NCBI GenBank assembly: GCA_019416065.1
Contig: DXYB01000006.1
Coordinates: 10,463-74,462 of the forward strand
Direction: 5' to 3'
DNA from: Acidaminococcus sp.
Lineage (GTDB): Bacteria > Bacillota > Negativicutes > Acidaminococcales > Acidaminococcaceae
DNA length: 64,000 nt
The notes under the pieces are model-generated. The model worked only from the letters and a program-made list of their open reading frames with translations, was not told where the DNA came from and did no database searches. This document shows positions 22,325 to 31,034 of this stretch, piece by piece. The position numbers were made by a program, and so were the translations under genes. Position 1 is the first letter of the stretch. The number at the start of each line of letters is the position of its first letter.

Positions 22325-22800
22325 CACCATATGATGTAGCTAATGGCCTAGCTGGTTATTTAAAAGAGTGTTTAGCAGCTTTTGATGAACGCCTAGGAGC
22401 TGACAGCGGAATAACGTCTAAAACCCATGTGTACGCTGGTTTTCTTCCTAGAAGCCGGAACGTAGCGGATATGGAAAAGCTTTGCCCTGCTATAGTGGTA
22501 CGGCCTGAAGCTGTGACGGACTCCAAGGATAGCAGCACGGTATCCATTGTGGTATATGCGACTGTCTATGATAAAGACTTGCAGCAAGGGTATCTGTCCT
22601 TGTTCCACCTTTTGGAATTTGCCCGTGTTCACTTGCTGGAGAAGAATCCGGTAAATAATAAATACTGGATTCAGCCTGGTATGAAAACAACAGTACCGGA
22701 TGAACAGCCTTATCCGCAATGGATCGGTGTTATTGAGTTTGACGTTATGGTTCCTCTTGTATTCAGCCCGTCAGAACTGTTACAAAGGTGGACGCAATGA
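22321..22800 (+). CDS. Probable tail terminator protein
   Basis: The 159-residue protein has a helical start (MTPYDVANGLAGYLKECLAA) and a beta-rich second half with VVYATVYDKDLQQGY and WIGVIEFDVMVP. Length and location between the Z-like protein and the sheath gene fit a tail terminator/gpU-fold protein. No specific motif is recognised, so the call is positional. Confidence 0.55.
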   Translation: MTPYDVANGLAGYLKECLAAFDERLGADSGITSKTHVYAGFLPRSRNVADMEKLCPAIVVRPEAVTDSKDSSTVSIVVYATVYDKDLQQGYLSLFHLLEFARVHLLEKNPVNNKYWIQPGMKTTVPDEQPYPQWIGVIEFDVMVPLVFSPSELLQRWTQ

Positions 22801-23033
22801 AAAAGAAAAAGATCGAGCCTGTTGTTTATGTAGGGCCTGGGTTTAAAAGCCTGGACATTGCAACGTTTAAGATTTATGCGGATGGTATTCCTAAGGAATA
22901 TGTCGCAGATCCCGTATATAAGCGTCTTTTTGTACGGCCTGATGAACTGGACAAGGCCCGCAAAGAGATTGCGAAAAGCGGGACATTGTTAAATACGCTT
23001 TATAAACAAGCGGAAAAGAAAGGTGGTAAATAA
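22797..23033 (+). CDS. Small phage protein before the sheath gene
   Basis: The 78 residues read VVYVGPGFKSLDIATFKIYA and end KQAEKKGGK. ATG 22797 overlaps the previous stop (ATGA). Small proteins at this place occur in many contractile-tail phages of Firmicutes. The role is unknown. Confidence 0.6.
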   Translation: MKKKKIEPVVYVGPGFKSLDIATFKIYADGIPKEYVADPVYKRLFVRPDELDKARKEIAKSGTLLNTLYKQAEKKGGK

Positions 23034-23035
23034 AT

Positions 23036-24481
23036 ATGGCCTATTTTCATGGAGTACGGGCTAGTGAGGTTCCAACGTCTGTATTAACTCCGGTTAGTAC
23101 GACGGCGGGGCTGCCTGTAGTGTTTGGTACTGCTCCGGTACATTTGACCGGCGACCCGGCTAAATACGTAAACAAGCCTGTAATTTGTTATTCCTGGGAT
23201 GAAGCGGTAAAAGCCCTGGGCTATAGTGATGATTGGGATAAATACACACTGTGTGAAGCAATGTACAGCGAATTTAAACTGTACGCAGTCAGTCCGATTG
23301 TATTTATTAACGTGCTGGATCCCGCAAAACACAAGAAAGCAGTAACGGGGAGTGAGGCTATCGTTACTGATAAAGTTGCAACGGTGAAAGATTCTGTATT
23401 GTTAGATACGCTGGTAGTAAAGCCCACTGCTGGTGGGCAAGCAGCTAAAAACGGTACGGATTATGTAGCAGCATATGACGATGATGGCCTGCTGCACGTT
23501 ACCGTTACGGATGATGGAGCATTGAAAAACGCTAGCAGTCTGTTCTTGGATTACAGCGCTGTGGATGCCTCTGCTGTAAAACCGGCTGATATTATCGGCG
23601 GGGCCAGCACGGACGGCAACGCAAAAGGCCTGGAACTGATTGACAGCATTTACACGACGCTATCCTTGGTGCCTGGTATGATTGCAGCACCTGGCTGGAG
23701 CGAGAATCCGACCGTTGCCAGCGTGATGAAAGCAAAGGCTTTAAATATCGATGGCTTATTCCGCTGTATCGTGTTGACCGACGTTGACACCAAAGAAGCG
23801 AAATCTTATCAGGATGTGAACACCTGGAAGAACAAGAACAACTACACTGGAAGCAATCAAGTTGTATGCTGGCCTTGCGTGCGTAACGGGGATATGGTGT
23901 TCCATATGTCCACTCACATTATGGGAATTATCGGCGTGATGGATGCTGCAAACAGCGACGTGCCTTACCAGTCTCCTTCTAACCAAACGCTGCAAAGCAC
24001 CGGTATTTGTCTGGCCGATGGCACAGAAGTTGGACTGTCCTTGTCGCAAGCAAACTTCCTTAACGCGCAGGGCGTTGTAACCGGGTTAAACTTTAGCGGC
24101 GGCTGGAAGTCCTGGGGCAACTATACCGGGGTGTATCCTTCCAACACCGATGTGAAAGACAGCTTTATCTGTGTACGGCGTATGTTTGACTGGCAATACC
24201 AGACTTTCATTCTGACCTACTGGCAGAAAGTAGATCAACCCTTAACGCCTAGACTGATCCGCACTGTGGTAGATTCTGAAACTATCCGGTTGAATGGTTT
24301 GGTGGCCAGAGGGTGCTTGCTGGGTGCCAGCGTGAAATTCTTGGAGAATGAAAACCCGACCACTGACCTGTTAGCCGGTATTCTGCGGATTCACTCCTAT
24401 ATTACGCCGCCTGTACCTGCACAGGAAATTGACGACATTTTGGAATATGATGTAAACAATTTCCAATCTCTGTTTGAATAA
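23036..24481 (+). CDS. Tail sheath protein (contractile tail)
   Basis: This 481-residue protein matches the P2 FI/tail sheath family. N-terminal HGVRASEVPTSVLTP and TAGLPVVFGTAP, a central beta domain, and a C-terminal RRMFDWQYQTFILTYWQKVD with ENPTTDLLAGILRIHSYITP are typical. It polymerises around the tube and contracts on infection, proving a myovirus-type tail. Confidence 0.94.
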   Translation: MAYFHGVRASEVPTSVLTPVSTTAGLPVVFGTAPVHLTGDPAKYVNKPVICYSWDEAVKALGYSDDWDKYTLCEAMYSEFKLYAVSPIVFINVLDPAKHKKAVTGSEAIVTDKVATVKDSVLLDTLVVKPTAGGQAAKNGTDYVAAYDDDGLLHVTVTDDGALKNASSLFLDYSAVDASAVKPADIIGGASTDGNAKGLELIDSIYTTLSLVPGMIAAPGWSENPTVASVMKAKALNIDGLFRCIVLTDVDTKEAKSYQDVNTWKNKNNYTGSNQVVCWPCVRNGDMVFHMSTHIMGIIGVMDAANSDVPYQSPSNQTLQSTGICLADGTEVGLSLSQANFLNAQGVVTGLNFSGGWKSWGNYTGVYPSNTDVKDSFICVRRMFDWQYQTFILTYWQKVDQPLTPRLIRTVVDSETIRLNGLVARGCLLGASVKFLENENPTTDLLAGILRIHSYITPPVPAQEIDDILEYDVNNFQSLFE

Positions 24482-24497
24482 TTAGGAGGTGAAATAG

Positions 24498-25025
24498 ATG
24501 GCTGTAAACGTAGTACCAGAAGTTATTAATGATATGCGGGTGTACCTTGATGGCGCTGATGACATGATCGGTTGCAAAGAGTTTAAAGTGCCTGAACTGT
24601 CTGCCCTTACGGCGGATGTGGAAGGTATCGGCGTTGCAGGGAAAATCTCTGCACCTATTGAGGGACACTTCGACAGCATGGAAGCAGAGTTGACCTGGCA
24701 ACTTCCTACCAAAACCAGTACACGGTTGGTAGCAGGCCGTACGGTAAGCCTGGACGCTTATGCTGACCTGCAAAGCTTTGACAGCGGCGCCAGCGAATAT
24801 GCTCATGAAGCGTATCACGTCGTTATTCGTGGCCGGGTAAAATCTCATGAACCGGGATCCCTTAAAGCAGGGGAAGCCATGGAGAGCAAAACCACTGTTG
24901 AAGTGCACTATATTAAAATCAGCATTGGCGATACGGAACTGTGCGAGATCGATAAATACGGATATAAGGCCGTTGTTAATGGGATCGACCTTCTTGAACA
25001 GGTACGTAAAAATATTGGGATGTAA
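24498..25025 (+). CDS. Major tail tube protein (FII family)
   Basis: The 175 residues match P2 FII-type tubes: VPEVINDMRVYLDGADDMIG at the start, GHFDSMEAELTWQLP and HVVIRGRVKSHEPGSLKAGE. It forms the inner tube through which DNA passes. An AGGAGGTGA Shine-Dalgarno precedes the ATG. The order sheath-tube-chaperone is as in P2. Confidence 0.92.
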   Translation: MAVNVVPEVINDMRVYLDGADDMIGCKEFKVPELSALTADVEGIGVAGKISAPIEGHFDSMEAELTWQLPTKTSTRLVAGRTVSLDAYADLQSFDSGASEYAHEAYHVVIRGRVKSHEPGSLKAGEAMESKTTVEVHYIKISIGDTELCEIDKYGYKAVVNGIDLLEQVRKNIGM

Positions 25026-25037
25026 AGGAGCTAATTC

Positions 25038-25379
25038 ATGACGGAAAAGAAAAGCAGAGTGGCCGAAGTGGCCACTCTTGATGTTGTGGATGTAGAAGTA
25101 CAAGTTGCAACGAATACGGTTAAGCTGTCCCGGCCATTAAGTGATGGACGGGATACGCTGGAACTTGACTTTGACCGGATTAATGGCCGGACTTTGATTG
25201 ACTGTGAAAAACGGGCCAGAAAAATAGACCCAACTATCACTGTGCTGGCACTGTCGCAAGTGTATCAGGCCATGGTAGGAGCTGCAGCAGCTAAAATGAA
25301 ATATGACGAAGTGCTTGAACTGTCCGGGAAAGCCTTCACCGCTTTATGCGTGAAGGTACAAAGTTTTTTGCTCCCTTAA
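25038..25379 (+). CDS. Tail assembly chaperone (gpE-like)
   Basis: The 113-residue protein contains VKLSRPLSDGRDTLELDFDR and RARKIDPTITVLALSQVYQA, the pattern of P2-type E chaperones that coat the tape measure before tube assembly. Near its 3' end lies T-TTT-TTG (25364-25370) in the right frame for -1 slippage into the next frame, giving an E+E' fusion as in P2. Confidence 0.85.
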   Translation: MTEKKSRVAEVATLDVVDVEVQVATNTVKLSRPLSDGRDTLELDFDRINGRTLIDCEKRARKIDPTITVLALSQVYQAMVGAAAAKMKYDEVLELSGKAFTALCVKVQSFLLP

Positions 25380-25555
25380 GAGATATCATTGCAGATATTC
25401 GTGTGTCCGCTTTGCGAATGGCAAAGTACAGCAAAACTCCTATAGAATTTTTCCTTACTATGGATATGTGGGAGTTTTGCCGCTGGACTAGCGAAATTAA
25501 CAGTGAGATTGATGCGGAAAACAAAGCAATAAAAGAGGCAGCAAAAAAGAAGTGA
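25346..25555 (+). CDS. gpE' extension, reached by -1 frameshift
   Basis: This frame overlaps the E gene and continues it after the slippery site: after the shift the protein reads FFAPLRDIIADIRVSALRMA, then IEFFLTMDMWEFCRWTSEI. The open frame begins at 25346, but independent initiation is unlikely. The expected product is one E+E' protein from 25038 to 25555 with about 172 residues, made in minor amount. The E' part links the chaperone to the tape measure. Confidence 0.8.
   Translation: MREGTKFFAPLRDIIADIRVSALRMAKYSKTPIEFFLTMDMWEFCRWTSEINSEIDAENKAIKEAAKKK
25364..25370 (+). other. Programmed -1 frameshift site T-TTT-TTG
   Basis: The heptamer lies in frame with codons AGT TTT TTG of the chaperone gene. 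Slipping back one base gives TTT TTT GCT and enters the E' frame. The same heptamer is used in P2 E/E'. Confidence 0.85.
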
Positions 25556-25580
25556 CTCCGCGATTAAACGGGGTCACTTC
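25549..25580 (-). terminator. Intrinsic terminator for the antisense moron
   Basis: GAAGTGACTCCG (25549-25560) and CGGGGTCACTTC (25569-25580) form a 12-bp stem with one G-T. A T-run follows only on the reverse strand (TCTTTTTTGC), so it stops leftward but not rightward transcription. It overlaps the stop codons of both convergent genes. Confidence 0.75.
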
Positions 25581-25780
25581 AACTTTAAGAAAGAAAATAA
25601 TTTTTGGAAAGCAGATTTTTTAGGCGGATCCATAAAGACCGTGCTGCGGGGTGAATGAAGCTTGTTATATTCTTCAACGGATGCATTCAGCTGTTTGTCA
25701 ATGCGTTCCTGCTTGCGTTGCCTAACAAGAGCACGGGCAAGTTCGTCATAATTAAGCTGTTGACCAAATAAGAAACCCAT
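25574..25780 (-). CDS. Antisense moron gene in the tail operon
   Basis: This 68-residue protein runs against the late operon in the gap between chaperone and tape measure. The start at 25780 (MGFLFGQQLNYDEL) follows CTAGGAGGTG with ideal spacing. It also has its own extended -10 (TGGTATACT, 25804-25812) and terminator (25549-25580). The protein is helical and basic (RALVRQRKQERIDKQLN, about 17-33), with a C-terminus KKSAFQKLFSFLKLK that looks amphipathic. A self-contained gene against the operon fits expression in the lysogen. No family is recognised. Confidence 0.7.
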   Translation of the reverse strand: MGFLFGQQLNYDELARALVRQRKQERIDKQLNASVEEYNKLHSPRSTVFMDPPKKSAFQKLFSFLKLK

Positions 25781-25803
25781 ATAGGCACCTCCTAGCTGCC
25801 TAT

Positions 25804-25812
25804 AGTATACCA
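25804..25812 (-). promoter_or_regulatory. Extended -10 promoter of the antisense moron
   Basis: Reverse-strand TG-G-TATACT lies 24 bp before the start codon. It sits next to the ribosome binding site of the tape-measure gene on the other strand. Confidence 0.55.
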
Positions 25813-25837
25813 TATTCCGGGAGGTGAGAGTAAGAGA

Positions 25838-28429
25838 ATGGCCGGGAAAATCTTGGAGCTGGCAATTGCCATACGGGGAAAATTAGATAATTCGCTGCCC
25901 AATTCCTTTAGTAAGCTGTCAAGCAGTATGCGGGAACTGACACAGAAAAGCGCTGAACTAAACAGAATCAATAACCAAAGCAATAAATGGAAAACGCAGG
26001 CGTTAGCCGTTAGAGAGCTGTCACAGCAATTAAGACAAGCTGAGGCTGCTGTAAAAAGTCACCAGATAGCGCTGCGTTCCTCTGGAGGAGCGACAGAAGA
26101 AGCAAAACAGGGCTACGCAACAGCAAAGGCTCAGGTGGAAAAATTAAGCGGCGCGCTTGACGTTAACCGGGAAAAGCTCCGCCAGATTAGTACAGAGCTG
26201 CACAACGCAGGGTTTAATACCAGTCAATTTGCAAAGAGCCAAAAAGATTTACAGGCAAAGATCGAGCAAAACAATAAGGTTAAATCGCAGCGGGCCAGAG
26301 TAGAGGAAGCACAAAGCAGACAATCTCAAGCAGGGGCAGATTTAGCAGCGTCTACCATCGGTTTTCAGGGTGCTGTTAACGTAGTAAAGAAGATTGCAGC
26401 ACCTGTAATGGACGCCATTGATACGGCGGCTGATTTTCAGGCTGCTATGAGCAAAGTACAGGCTATTACCCGTGCCACCGATGCGGATGCTGCAAAGCTT
26501 ACAGAAAATGCTAGAAAGCTAGGAGAAACTACCAGATACAGCGCAAGAGAAGCGGCCGACGCTATGAGTTATTTAGGTATGGCCGGATGGAATACGAATC
26601 AGATTATAGCTGGTATGCCTGGTTTGTTAGCATTGGCAGCGGCTGGGGGTACAGACCTAGCTACTACAGCAGATATTGTTTCTGATGATCTAACGGCGTT
26701 TGGTATGTCGGCCGAACAGGCTGGACATATGGCGGATGTGTTTGCTGTAGCTTCCACCAGAACGAACACGAATGTATCGCTTATTGGTGAAAGTATGAAG
26801 ATGGCTGCACCAGTAGCAAAATCTTACGGTGCAACCATGGAAGAAACAGCGGCCTTAATCGGTGTCATGGCTAACGCTGGTATTAAAGGTTCTCAAGCAG
26901 GTACGGCGTTAAGAACTGGATTCTTACGGCTGGCCGGGCCTCCTAAAAAAGCCCAGAAAGCCATGGAAGAACTGGGAATTTCTATGTCAGACGTGACCAG
27001 AGAACAACAGGAAGCACAGGCTGCCTTGCAGTCTCTGGGCATTGACATGAACAGTTTCTCCGGTGATGGTGCCCATAAGATGGTGGGCATTATTACGGCG
27101 TTACGGGATAAAACGAAAGGCCTTGGTAATGAGGAAAAGCTATCAGCATTGCAGGCGATTTTTGGAACGACGGCAGCAGCAGGCTGGTTAAACGTTTTAA
27201 ACGCAGGGCCGGAAGTATTTGGCGATCTTGTAAAGCAGATGGAACAATCTGATGGTGCAGCTAATGAAATGGCTAAAACCATGCAGAATAACGCCAAAGG
27301 TGCGTCTATCCAAATGCAAAGCGCCTTTGAAGGTGCGTCAATTTCTGTTGGCAATATCTTTCTTCCTACTCTTACCAAAGCCATGTTACTCGCCGCTAAG
27401 GCAGCGTCAACGTTCTCTGAATTCGCTACGGCACATCCACAGTTAGTAGGTGCCATTGTAGCGATTGCAGGCGCTGTTGCAGGACTTGTTGTTGTGCTGC
27501 TAGGCCTTGCGGTATTAAAAAACCTTTTTACCTATGTCACTACAAGCTTAAATTTGTTTTCTGTAGTTATGAAAGGTGCAACGGCTGCCTCCAGTTTGTT
27601 ACAAGGTGCACAGGCAGCACTTAACGCTGTCATGAGCTTAAACCCTGCAATACTGGTAGCAATGGCTGTTATTGCCCTTATTGGCTATCTGGTGTACCTC
27701 TACAACACAAATGAAGAAGTCAGACAAGCGTTCAATGATGCCTGGGAGTACATGAAAAACCTTGTGGTTGGCTTTGGTCAAACGGTCATGGAAACAGGGG
27801 CCGCTTTCTGTGCTTTCCTTGCTGCTGGGTGGGAACTTATAAGCAGCAGCGCAAGCAGCGCTTGGAACGCTATTACAAGTACTGTGCAATCTGTTTGGGA
27901 CAGTGTTACTAGTATCATACAGAACGGCGTTAACTGGGTACAGCAAAAATGGGCAGAACTTAAGTCTATTTTTAGTGCTCCCATTAATGCTGTCGTGAAC
28001 TTTATTAAAGGCGGCGACAGCGAAGCCAAGGCACAGGCAACTAATGCTAAGCGCAGTGCTACAGGCGGCGTATTTTCCAGTCCTGCTCTTACATGGGTAG
28101 CTGAAGCTGGTGATTCAGAGGTCATTGTTCCTATTAACAGGACACAGCGGGCCATGGATTTATGGCAAACGGCTGGCAGTATGCTAGGCGTTCTTCCTTC
28201 TGCCATGGCAGCACCAGTGCTGGAACCTGTAAAAGCGCCTATTAGCGCAAGCAGCGGGCATTCCATGAATGTAACGTTTGCACCTACTATAAACGTAAGC
28301 GGTGGCGGGCTCGATGTTGCGGAACAGATAAAAGCGGCCTTGATGGAACAAGAAGCACAGTTTGAAGCACGGTTTAAACGTATGTATGACAACATGCAGG
28401 CAAGAGAAAGGAGGCTTTCTTTTGGCTAA
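25838..28429 (+). CDS. Tape measure protein (TP901 family)
   Basis: This 863-residue protein has a coiled-coil N-terminal region (about 20-180), a TP901-type core (FQAAMSKVQAITRATD at about 201, GETTRYSAREAADAM, FAVASTRTNTNVSLIGE) and hydrophobic segments at about 535-640 (AIVAIAGAVAGLVVVLLG). It sets tail length and probably takes part in DNA entry. The C-terminus (690-863) is Ala/Ser/Gly-rich. The Shine-Dalgarno GGGAGGTGAGAG lies rather far (11 nt) from ATG 25838. Length predicts a tail of roughly 130 nm if 1.5 angstrom per residue holds. Confidence 0.93.
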   Translation: MAGKILELAIAIRGKLDNSLPNSFSKLSSSMRELTQKSAELNRINNQSNKWKTQALAVRELSQQLRQAEAAVKSHQIALRSSGGATEEAKQGYATAKAQVEKLSGALDVNREKLRQISTELHNAGFNTSQFAKSQKDLQAKIEQNNKVKSQRARVEEAQSRQSQAGADLAASTIGFQGAVNVVKKIAAPVMDAIDTAADFQAAMSKVQAITRATDADAAKLTENARKLGETTRYSAREAADAMSYLGMAGWNTNQIIAGMPGLLALAAAGGTDLATTADIVSDDLTAFGMSAEQAGHMADVFAVASTRTNTNVSLIGESMKMAAPVAKSYGATMEETAALIGVMANAGIKGSQAGTALRTGFLRLAGPPKKAQKAMEELGISMSDVTREQQEAQAALQSLGIDMNSFSGDGAHKMVGIITALRDKTKGLGNEEKLSALQAIFGTTAAAGWLNVLNAGPEVFGDLVKQMEQSDGAANEMAKTMQNNAKGASIQMQSAFEGASISVGNIFLPTLTKAMLLAAKAASTFSEFATAHPQLVGAIVAIAGAVAGLVVVLLGLAVLKNLFTYVTTSLNLFSVVMKGATAASSLLQGAQAALNAVMSLNPAILVAMAVIALIGYLVYLYNTNEEVRQAFNDAWEYMKNLVVGFGQTVMETGAAFCAFLAAGWELISSSASSAWNAITSTVQSVWDSVTSIIQNGVNWVQQKWAELKSIFSAPINAVVNFIKGGDSEAKAQATNAKRSATGGVFSSPALTWVAEAGDSEVIVPINRTQRAMDLWQTAGSMLGVLPSAMAAPVLEPVKAPISASSGHSMNVTFAPTINVSGGGLDVAEQIKAALMEQEAQFEARFKRMYDNMQARERRLSFG

Positions 28430-28625
28430 AACGTATACGACGGTTCAGGGCGACATGTGGGATAGTGTCGCCCTGAAAATTTACGGTGGCGAACGGTACA
28501 TGAAAACGCTCCTAGAGACGAATAAAAAATATATGGACTACGTAGTATTCCCTGCTGATTTAACGCTCTCATGCCCAAACGTAGAAAAGCCTGTGAGCCG
28601 TTTTTTGCCGCCATGGAAGGAGTAA
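28422..28625 (+). CDS. Tail protein X (LysM-like, TTG start)
   Basis: This 67-residue protein, the same size as P2 gpX, has the LysM-like pattern TVQGDMWDSVALKIYGGERY and LLETNKKYMDYVVFPADL. The start is TTG 28422, because AAAGGAGG lies 7 nt upstream. An ATG in the same frame further up lies inside the tape-measure gene. It probably binds peptidoglycan or the baseplate hub. Confidence 0.82.
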   Translation: MAKTYTTVQGDMWDSVALKIYGGERYMKTLLETNKKYMDYVVFPADLTLSCPNVEKPVSRFLPPWKE

Positions 28626-28628
28626 CCT

Positions 28629-29753
28629 ATGCCGTTTTTATCAAACATTGTAAAAGGCCTTACGCCTGGAACGAAAATAGGCTTTCGTTCATGGTGTGAG
28701 GTTACATATACTCCTAAAGGGGAAACGCAAGGCAAGGATATTTCCGAGGAAATCAGCAAGTACCTGCTCTCCCTTGACTATACAGATAACATGATTGGTC
28801 AAGTAGACGACTTAAGTATATCCCTTGAAGACCGGGCACAGCTGTGGGCCGGTGATTGGTTTCCAGAGCGGGGAGCCAAAATAGCGGTAACGCTGAAAAT
28901 GTATAACAGGGATAGTCTTGACGCAGGGACGCAGGAATTAAAGCTTGGTAATTTTGAGATTGACGAAATCGAAGTGAAAAATGCGCCTGCTGTGGTAACG
29001 ATAAAGGCTGTCAGCACAACTTTTGAAGGCGGGTTAAGAGGCGTAAAGAAAAACCGTTCCTGGGATAAGGTGACAGTGAAAAAAGTGGCCACGGATATAG
29101 CAGAAAGCAATAAGCTTTCTCTTGACTGGTACTGCAATGATAATCCGGAACTTGACCATGTGGAGCAGTCGGATGAATCAGACCTTGAATTTTTGCAGAA
29201 AGTTATCAAAGACGCAGGGTTTGGAATGAAGATAGACGACAAGAAAATTATTCTTTTTGATGAGCTGGAACTTGAAAAGGCAGAGCCGAAAATAAAGCTT
29301 ATTCATCCTGGAATTGCTGCAACTACTACTAATACAGAAAATGAACTTAAAACAGTTGACAGGTTTCTTGATTATTCTCTGAAAGCTAAAACAAGAGACG
29401 TATACAAGGCATGTCATGTAAGCTACCGCAAAGGAAAAGACAAACAGACAGTAGAAGCAACATATACCGACGCTAGTAAGCAAACTGGGCAGACGCTGGA
29501 AGTCAGTGAACAGTGCAAGACGGTAGCAGAGGCTGAACGCCTTGCAAAGAAACGACTGCGAGAAAAGAACAAAGAAGAATTTACGGCTGTGTTTTCTTTG
29601 TATGGTGATTTCATTTATGCAGCAGGACAAACTATCCTGTTGGAAAAATTCGGAGCTTTCGACGGGAAATATATCTTGACTAAAGTGTCTATGAAGTTCG
29701 GCGGCGGCTTTACAGCCAGCCTTGATTTGCGGAGGTGTCTCAATGGATATTAG
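28629..29753 (+). CDS. Baseplate hub protein (late control gpD family)
   Basis: The 374-residue protein matches P2 gpD/phage late control D: LSLDYTDNMIGQVDDLSISL early, VATDIAESNKLSLDWYCNDN and SDESDLEFLQKVIKDAGFGM in the middle, and TRDVYKACHVSYRKGKDKQT later. It forms the central hub holding the spike. It overlaps the spike gene by 11 nt. Confidence 0.9.
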   Translation: MPFLSNIVKGLTPGTKIGFRSWCEVTYTPKGETQGKDISEEISKYLLSLDYTDNMIGQVDDLSISLEDRAQLWAGDWFPERGAKIAVTLKMYNRDSLDAGTQELKLGNFEIDEIEVKNAPAVVTIKAVSTTFEGGLRGVKKNRSWDKVTVKKVATDIAESNKLSLDWYCNDNPELDHVEQSDESDLEFLQKVIKDAGFGMKIDDKKIILFDELELEKAEPKIKLIHPGIAATTTNTENELKTVDRFLDYSLKAKTRDVYKACHVSYRKGKDKQTVEATYTDASKQTGQTLEVSEQCKTVAEAERLAKKRLREKNKEEFTAVFSLYGDFIYAAGQTILLEKFGAFDGKYILTKVSMKFGGGFTASLDLRRCLNGY

Positions 29754-30225
29754 CGCAAAAGGCTTACTGGAAAATTTAATATTCATTGGAAATGTCAGCT
29801 CTTTAAATCCAGCGCAGGGTACAGTGAGAGTTACTAGACCGGACAAAGGCGACAAAGTAACATCTGATATGGCAGTTTTGCAGCGCGGTACTAAGGACAG
29901 TAAAGATTACTGGATGCCCGCTGTGGGGGATCAGGTGCTGTGTATGCAGCTGCCTAATTTTTCCGGTAGCGGCGTTGGCGATGGCTTTGTGATTGGTGCT
30001 TTCTACAGTACTGTTGACGGTGTGCCGGGTGGTGCCAACGCAACAACAAGGGTGCTGAATCATCCCGGGAACGTAACCATGAACATAGGTGGCACGCTGA
30101 CAATCCATGCGGGAACGCTGGATATTGTAGGTGGCGGGGACGTTGTAGCAAGCGGTATTTCCTTGACAAAACACGTACACGGTGGTGTAGAGTCCGGCGG
30201 CGGTACGACGTCTGGACCAAAATAA
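29743..30225 (+). CDS. Baseplate spike protein (gpV-like)
   Basis: The 160-residue protein has an OB-fold N-terminus (NVSSLNPAQGTVRVTRPDKG), the motif MPAVGDQVLCMQLPNFSGSG and a glycine-rich C-terminus with VASGISLTKHVHGGVESGGG. The final H-x-H is typical of metal-tipped gpV spikes. ATG 29743 follows GGAGGTG. It pierces the outer membrane on contraction. Confidence 0.88.
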   Translation: MDISAKGLLENLIFIGNVSSLNPAQGTVRVTRPDKGDKVTSDMAVLQRGTKDSKDYWMPAVGDQVLCMQLPNFSGSGVGDGFVIGAFYSTVDGVPGGANATTRVLNHPGNVTMNIGGTLTIHAGTLDIVGGGDVVASGISLTKHVHGGVESGGGTTSGPK

Positions 30226-30238
30226 AGAAGGTGATTGG

Positions 30239-30706
30239 GTGTATATCGGATATATGGGGCCGGTTGTGTTTGTTTCTTCTTCTCAGTTTCTGCTAACGCC
30301 TACGGGACTAACACAAGAGGGGGAAGCCCGCTGGCATGACCATGAAATATTGCACTATAAACCAGTTAGCGAGTTTCTAGGGCCGGGGCTGGAATCTGTG
30401 AGCTTTGAAATTATCCTTTCCAGTCAGCACGGAGTAAGTCCGGACAGCCAGATTAAATTATTGCGGGAAATGCGGGATACCGGCGTAGTATTCCCTCTCA
30501 TTATTGGCGGTAAGCCGGTCAGTCAGAACTATTGGAGACTTACAGGATTATCTGAGGATGATAATTATTATGGGCCTACGGGCAACAGGATATGGTGCAA
30601 ACTGAAAGTACAACTGAAAGAGTATAGCACGGACAACTATACAGAAGAACAAGCAAAAGCCGATTTATACGGTTCCATTGGCAATGTCCTTGCAACGGTG
30701 TTCTAG
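30239..30706 (+). CDS. Tail protein gpU-like
   Basis: The 155 residues (GTG start at 30239, GAAGGTGATT upstream) match P2 gpU: FEIILSSQHGVSPDSQIKLL, then GKPVSQNYWRLTGLSEDDNY and CKLKVQLKEYS. It is a tail-tip/baseplate assembly protein. Here it follows gpV instead of preceding D, a reordering relative to P2. Confidence 0.82.
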   Translation: MYIGYMGPVVFVSSSQFLLTPTGLTQEGEARWHDHEILHYKPVSEFLGPGLESVSFEIILSSQHGVSPDSQIKLLREMRDTGVVFPLIIGGKPVSQNYWRLTGLSEDDNYYGPTGNRIWCKLKVQLKEYSTDNYTEEQAKADLYGSIGNVLATVF

Positions 30707-30713
30707 GGGGTGA

Positions 30714-31034
30714 ATGATGGCAACTTACACGATATTTGGCGACCAGATGGATATTATTAATTTTGCCCCGGCAACGGTGGTTGAAGAGGTACTGCAAAAC
30801 GTTAGAACACTTTTAACTACGATAAGACACAGTGTACCGTTAGATAGGCAGTTTGGTATTGATGGCCACATTGTAGATTTACCAATTCACCAAGCACAGG
30901 CCGTTTTTAGCGCAGGGATTTTTAATGCTATAAAACGATATGAACCACGGGCAGAAATACAGTCTATATCCTTTACAGGTGACCAAAACGGACGGTTAAG
31001 GCCTAGGTTGGAGGTGAGTGTAAATGAATCTTGA
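30714..31034 (+). CDS. Baseplate protein W (gp25-like)
   Basis: The 106-residue protein contains VVEEVLQNVRTLLTTIRHSVPLDRQFGID, the gp25/lysozyme-like wedge signature, and EPRAEIQSISFTGDQNGRLR. It joins sheath and baseplate wedges. It overlaps gene J by 11 nt. Confidence 0.9.
   Translation: MMATYTIFGDQMDIINFAPATVVEEVLQNVRTLLTTIRHSVPLDRQFGIDGHIVDLPIHQAQAVFSAGIFNAIKRYEPRAEIQSISFTGDQNGRLRPRLEVSVNES

Noticed and set aside
24402..25103. Long reverse frame (233 codons) opposite the tail tube gene
   Set aside because: It is entirely antisense to a well-supported gene, has no ribosome binding site and no recognisable protein features.
29178..29855. Reverse frame opposite the hub and spike genes
   Set aside because: Spans the joint of two certain genes and has no features of its own.
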